This document shows positions 58,652 to 64,000 of a DNA stretch of 64,000 nt, piece after piece. A program made the translations under genes and the position numbers. The stretch is from Petrolisthes cinctipes (lineage: Eukaryota > Arthropoda > Malacostraca > Decapoda > Porcellanidae). The notes below the pieces were generated by a model that saw only the letters and a list, made by a program, of their open reading frames with translations, had not been told where the DNA came from and made no database searches. How positions within the stretch are numbered: the first letter of the stretch is position 1; the number at the start of each line of letters is the position of its first letter. The stretch lies in the NCBI GenBank assembly GCA_033782935.1, contig JAWQEG010000286.1:3857501-3921500 (forward strand), written 5' to 3'.

Positions 58652-61600
58652 GTGTTAGAGTATTTTCAAAATACAGGCCAAAAACATACTGAAAATCGAT
58701 CTTTTAGGTGCCCAAAAGTCGATATGTGCATGCATCTTCTGTACCCGTTTATATCTCAAATTCTGGCCCTAAACACCCGAAAATTCGATATTTAGAGGTC
58801 CCAGAAGGTATCTGTACATGCCTACTCCGTGTTAGAGTATTTTCAAAATACAGGCCAAAAACATACTGAAAATCGATCTTTTAGGTGCCCAAAAGTCGAT
58901 ATGTGCATGCATCTTCTGTACCCGTTTATATCTCAAATTCTGGCCCTAAACACCCGAAAATTCGATATTTTGGGGTCCCAGAAGCAATCTGTACATGCTT
59001 ACTCAGTGCTAGAATATTTTCAAAATATAGGCTAAAAACATGCTAAAAATCGATCTTTTAGGTGCCAAAAAGTCAATATCTCAAATTCAGTCCCAAAACA
59101 CCCGAAAATTCGATATTTAGGGGTCCCAGAAGCGATCTGTACATGCCTACTCCGTGTTAGAGTATTTTCAAAATACATGCTCAAAACATACTGAAAATCG
59201 ATCTTTTAGGTGCCCAAAAGTCGATATGTGCATGCATCTTCTGTACCCGTTTATATCTCAAATTCAGGCTCAAAACACCCGAAAATTCAATATTTTGGGG
59301 ACCCAGAATCAATCTGTACATGCCTACTCAGTGCTAGAATATTTTCAAAATATAGGTTAAAAACATGCTAAAAATCGATCTTTTAGGTGCCAAAAAGTCA
59401 ATATCTCAAATTCAGTCCCAAAACACCCGAAAATTCGATATTTAGGGTTCCCAGAAGCGATCTGTACATGCCTACTCCGTGGTAGAGTATTTTCAAAATA
59501 CATGCTCAAAACATACTGAAAATCGATCTTTTAGGTGCACAAAAGTCGATATGTGCATGCATCTTCAGTACCCGTTTATATCTCAAATTCAGGCTCAAAA
59601 CACCCGAAAATTCAATATTTTGGGGTCCCAGAAGCAATCTGTACATGCCTACACAGTGCTAGAATATTTTCAAAATATAGGCTAAAAACATGCTAAAAAT
59701 CGACATTTTAGGTGCCAAAAAATCGATATCTCAAATTCAGTCCCAAAACACCCGAAAATTCGATATTTAGAGGTCCCAGATGGTATCTGTACATGCCTAC
59801 TCTGTGTTAGAGTATTTTCAAAATACAGGCCAAAAACATACTGAAAATCGATCTTTTAGGTGCCCAAAAGTCGATATGTGCATGCATCTTCTGTACCCGT
59901 TTATATCTCAAATTCTGGCCCTAAACACCCGAAAATTCGATATTTTGGGGTCCCAGAAGCGATCTGTACATGCCTACTCCGTGTTAGAGTATTTTCAGAA
60001 TTCAGGCCCAAAACATGCTGAAAATCGATATTTTTGGTGCCCAAAGTGTATCTTCTGTACCCGTTTATATCTCAAATTCAGGCTCAAAACACCCGAAAAT
60101 TCAATATTTTGGGGTCCCAGAAGCAATCTGTACATGCCTACTCAGTGTTAGAGTATTTTCAAAATACAGGCCCAAAACATGCTGAAAATCGATATTTTAG
60201 ATGCCCAAAGTCAATATGTGCATGTATCTTCTGTACCCGTTTATATCTCAAATTCAGGCTCAAAACACCCGAAAATTAAATATTTTGGGGTCCCAGAAGC
60301 AATCTGTACATGCCTACACAGTGCTAGAATATTTTCAAAATATAGGCTAAAAACATGCTAAAAATCGACATTTTAGGTGCCAAAAAATCGATATCTCAAA
60401 TTCAGTCCCAAAACACCCGAAAATTCGATATTTAGAGGTCCCAGAAGGTATCTGTACATGCCTACTCCGTGTTAGAGTATTTTCAAAATACAGGCCAAAA
60501 ACATACTGAAAATCGATCTTTTAGGTGCCCAAAAGTCGATATGTGCATGCATCTTCTGTACCCGTTTATATCTTAAATTCTGGCCCTAAACACCCGAAAA
60601 TTCGGTATTTAGAGGTCCCAGAAGGTATCTGTACATGCCTACTCCGTGTTAGAGTATTTTCAAAATACAGGCCAAAAACATACTGAAAATCGATCTTTTA
60701 GGTGCCCAAAAGTCGATATGTGCATGCATCTTCTGTACCCGTTTATATCTCAAATTCTGGCCCTAAACACCCGAAAATTCGATATTTTGGGGTCCCAGAA
60801 GCGATCTGTACATGCCTACACAGTGCTAGAATATTTTCAAAATATAGGCTAAAAACATGCTAAAAATCGACATTTTAGGTGCCAAAAAATCGATATCTCA
60901 AATTCAGTCCCAAAACACCCGAAAATTCGATATTTAGAGGTCCCAGAAGGTATCTGTACATGCCTACTCCGTGTTAGAGTATTTTCAAAATACAGGCCAA
61001 AAACATACTGAAAATCGATCTTTTAGGTGCCCAAAAGTCGATATGTGCATGCATCTTTTGTACCCGTTTATATCTCAAATTCTGGCCCTAAACACCCGAA
61101 AATTCGATATTTTGGGGTCCCAGAAGCGATCTGTACATGCCTACTCCGTGTTAGAGTATTTTCAAACTACAGGCCAAAAACATACTGAAAATCGATCTTT
61201 TAGGTGCACAAAAGTCGATATGTGCATGCATCTTCAGTACCCGTTTATATCTCAAATTCAGGCTCAAAACACCCGAAAATTCAATATTTTGGGGTCCCAG
61301 AAGCAATCTGTACATGCCTACTCAGTGTTAGAGTATTTTCAAAATACAGGCCCAAAACATGCTGAAAATCGATATTTTAGATGCCCAAAGTCAATATGTG
61401 CATGTATCTTCTGTACCCGTTTATATCTCAAATTCAGGCTCAAAACACCCGAAAATTCAATATTTTGGGGTCCCAGAAGCAATCTGTACATGCCTACACA
61501 GTGCTAGAATATTTTCAAAATATAGGCTAAAAACATGCTAAAAATCGACATTTTAGGTGCCAAAAAATCGATATCTCAAATTCAGTCCCAAAACACCCGA

Positions 61601-62502
61601 AAATTCGATATTTAGAGGTCCCAGAAGGTATCTGTACATGCCTACTCCGTGTTAGAGTATTTTCAAAATACAGGCCAAAAACATACTGAAAATCGATCTT
61701 TTATGTGCCCAAAAGTCGATATGTGCATGCATCTTCTGTACCCGTTTATATCTCAAATTCAGGCTCAAAACACCCGAAAATTCAATATTTTGGGGTCCCA
61801 GAAGCAATCTGTACATGCCTACTCAGTGTTAGAGTATTTTCAAAATACAGGCCCAAAACATGCTGAAAATCGATATTTTAGATGCCCAAAGTCAATATGT
61901 GCATGTATCTTCTGTACCCGTTTATATCTCAAATTCAGGCTCAAAACACCCGAAAATTCAATATTTTGGGGCCCCAGAAGCAATCTGTACATGCCTACAC
62001 AGTGCTAGAATATTTTCAAAATATAGGCTAAAAACATGCTAAAAATCGATCTTTTAGTTGCCAAAAAATCGATATCTCAAATTCAGTCCCAAAACACCCG
62101 AAAATTCGATATTTAGAGGTCCCAGAAGGTATCTGTACATGCCTACTCCGTGTTAGAGTATTTTCAAAATACAGGCCAAAAACATACTGAAAATCGATCT
62201 TTTAGGTGCCCAAAAGTCGATATGTGCATGCATCTTCTGTACCCGTTTATATCTCAAATTCTGGCCCTAAACACCCGAAAATTCGATATTTTGGGGTCCC
62301 AGAAGCGATCTGTACATGCCTACTCAGTGTTAGAGTATTTTCAAAATACTGGCCCAAAACATGCTGAAAATCGATATTTTAGATGCCCAAAGTCAATATG
62401 TGCATGTATCTTCTGTACCCGTTTATATCTCAAATTCAGGCTCAAAACACCCGAAAATTCAATATTTTGAGGTCCCAGAAGCAATCTGTACATGCCTACA
62501 CA
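58652..62502 (+). repeat. Mixed monomers with A-A pairs and A1/C2 fusions
   Basis: Starts are 58652 (A1 fused to a C2 tail), 58829 (A1), 59006 (C1), 59154 (A), 59331 (C1), 59479 (A2, gtggtagag), 59656 (C2), 59804 (A1), 59981 (B1 of 164 bp lacking 12 bp after cccaaagt), 60145 (B2), 60321 (C2), 60469 (A1 fused to a C2 tail), 60646 (A1), 60823 (C2), 60971 (A1), 61148 (A), 61325 (B2), 61501 (C2), 61649 (A), 61826 (B2), 62002 (C), 62150 (A1) and 62327 (B2). The A1/C2 fusions at 58652 and 60469 each lead directly into another A, so they probably arose by the same kind of unequal exchange. Confidence 0.83.
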
Positions 62503-64000
62503 GTGCTAGAATATTTTCATAATAAAGGCTAAAAACATGCTAAAAATCGACATTTTAGGTGCCAAAAAATCAATATCTCAAATTCAGTCCCAAAACACCC
62601 GAAAATTCGATATTTAGAGGTCCCAGAAGGTATCTGTACATGCCTACTCCGTGTTAGAGTATTTTCAAAATACAGGCCAAAAACATACTGAAAATCGATC
62701 TTTTTGGTGCCCAAAAGTCGATATGTGCATGCATCTTCTGTACCCGTTTATATCTCAAATTCTGTCCCTAAACACCCGAAAATTCGATATTTTGGGGTCC
62801 CAGAAGCGATCTGTACATGCCTACTCCGTGTTAGAGTATTTTCAAAATTCAGGCTCAAAACTTGCTGAAAATCGATATTTTTGGTGCCCAAAGTCAATAT
62901 ATGCATGTATCTTCTGTACCCGTTTATATCTCAAATTCAGGCTCAAAACACCCGAAAATTCAATATTTTGGGGTCCCAGAAGCAATCTGTACAGTGCTAG
63001 AATATTTTCAAAATATAGGCTAAAAACATGCTAAAAATCGATCTTTTAGGTGCCAAAAAGTCGATATCTCAAATTTCATTCCGAAAACACCCGAAAATTC
63101 GATAATTAGGTGTCCCAGAAGCAATCTGTACATGCCTACTCCGTGTTAGAGTATTTTCAAAATACATGCTCAAAACATACTGAAAATCGATCTGTTAGGT
63201 GCACAAAAGTCAATATGTGCATGCATCTTCAGTACCCGTTTATAACTCAAATTCAGGCTCAAAACACCCGAAAATTCAATATTTTGGGGTCCCAGAAGCA
63301 ATCTGTACATGCCTACTCAGTGTTAGAGTATTTTCAAAATACAGGCCCAAAACATGCTAAAAATCGATATTTTAGATGCCCAAAGTCAATATGTGCATGT
63401 ATCTTCTGTACCCGTTTATATCTCAAATTCAGGCTCAAAACACCCGAAAATTCAATATTTTGGGGTCCCAGAAGCAATCTGTACATGCCTACACAGTGCT
63501 AGAATATTTTCAAAATAAAGGCTAAAAACATGCTAAAAATCGACATTTTAGGTGCCAAAAAATCGATATCTCAAATTCAGTCCCAAAACACCCGAAAATT
63601 CGATATTTAGAGGTCCCAGAAGGTATCTGTACATGCCTACTCCGTGTTAGAGTATTTTCAAAATACAGGCCAAAAACATACTGAAAATCGATCTTTTAGG
63701 TGCCCAAAAGTCGATATGTGCATGCATCTTCTGTACCCGTTTATATCTCAAATTCTGGCCCTAAACACCCGAAAATTCGATATTTTGGGGTCCCAGAAGC
63801 AATCTGTACATGCCTACTCAGTGCTAGAATATTTTCAAAATATAGGCTAAAAACATGCTAAAAATCGATCTTTTAGGTGCCAAAAAGTCAATATCTCAAA
63901 TTCAGTCCCAAAACACCCGAAAATTCGATATTTAGGGGTCCCAGAAGCGATCTGTACATGCCTACTCCGTGTTAGAGTATTTTCAAAATACAGGCCAAAA
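62503..64000 (+). repeat. Segment repeated 5.3 kb upstream, copy 2, cut by the window edge
   Basis: Starts are 62503 (C2 with cataataaaggc and aaatcaatatctc), 62651 (A1 with gatctttttggtgccc), 62828 (B1 with aaaacttgctg, 166 bp), 62994 (C1, 149 bp, with caaatttcattccg), 63143 (A2 with gatctgttaggtgc and tttataactc), 63320 (B2), 63496 (C2), 63644 (A1), 63821 (C1) and 63969 (A1, incomplete). The match to 57187-58651 is clear from shared rare variants. The C1 at 62994 has private changes not seen at 57678. Confidence 0.85.

Larger units (their letters stand above)
1..64000 (+). repeat. Tandem satellite DNA array with higher-order repeats, filling the window
   Basis: The entire window tiles into head-to-tail monomers of 177, 176 or 148 bp plus a few shortened forms, about 385 in all by length. 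Landmarks recur in a fixed order: gtgttagagtattttc or gtgctagaatattttc, then gaaaatcgat, then tgcatgcatc or tgcatgtatc (absent in C), then cccgaaaattc, ggtcccagaag and tgtacatgcctac. I saw no inverted monomer, no foreign insertion and no unique sequence. Both window edges cut through monomers, so the array extends beyond 1 and 64000. Long homogeneous satellites of near-nucleosomal monomer size are typical of eukaryotic centromeric or other constitutive heterochromatin; that location is an inference. Species and family name are unknown to me. Confidence 0.97.

Noticed and set aside
1..64000. CRISPR-like array of repeats and spacers
   Set aside because: The sequence between repeated motifs is itself repeated from unit to unit, so there are no unique spacers, and the unit size and total length do not fit.
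1..64000. Assigning the array to a known plant or animal centromere satellite from its 176-177 bp size
   Set aside because: Several unrelated families have this size. The sequence does not match any monomer I can recall with confidence, so a size match alone is not evidence.

Overview
The whole 64 kb window is one uninterrupted tandem satellite DNA array. I found no gene, RNA gene, transposable element, CRISPR array or bacterial-type regulatory signal. Such an array points to eukaryotic heterochromatin, plausibly centromeric or pericentromeric. The sequence does not tell me which organism or even which kingdom; I do not recognise the monomer as a named satellite family. One counted monomer has about 41% G+C (72 of 177).

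Basic units. All monomers run head-to-tail in one orientation. Taking the g of gtgttag/gtgctag as the first base, there are three length classes: A (177 bp), B (176 bp) and C (148 bp). A and B are themselves dimers of two diverged half-units of about 88-89 bp. C is the same dimer with 29 bp missing from its first half, between two copies of ATAT. Each class has two flavours, giving A1/B1/C1 and A2/B2/C2. Common combinations are A-B-C (501 bp), A-C (325 bp) and B-C (324 bp). The fullest regular arrangement is A1-B1-C1-A2-B2-C2 (1002 bp), seen for example at 18837-19838.

Layout. 1-1729: right part of a block recurring at 5423-7751, 10561-12890 and 14856-17185. 2039-4782: 959-bp higher-order repeat, 2.9 copies. 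9569-13863 and 13864-18335: tandem 4.3/4.5 kb duplication. 18336-21674: mainly regular trimers. 21675-25804: 1.81 kb repeat, 2.3 copies. 25805-31267: mixed trimers with a local 501-bp duplication. 31268-36251: three copies of a block whose lengths differ by whole monomers (1652, 1828, 1504 bp). 36252-38244: mixed. 38245-42787: 2.36/2.18 kb duplication. 42788-47235: mixed. 47236-54172: 3.30/3.64 kb duplication rich in 500-bp A1-B1-C trimers that share a 1-bp deletion. 53681-56342: 1669-bp duplication. 57187-58651 and 62503-64000: a segment repeated 5.3 kb apart.

Interpretation. The sequence shows nested expansion: 88-bp unit, 177-bp dimer, loss of 29 bp to make C, trimers, hexamers, then kilobase blocks. 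Differences between related blocks are mostly whole monomers (176, 177, 324, 325, 501 bp), as expected from unequal exchange. Small deletions cluster at one place in the half-unit, next to an alternating purine-pyrimidine tract. Open reading frames are abundant but are by-products of the repeat. All comparisons were made by eye from lengths and shared private variants; no alignment was run.
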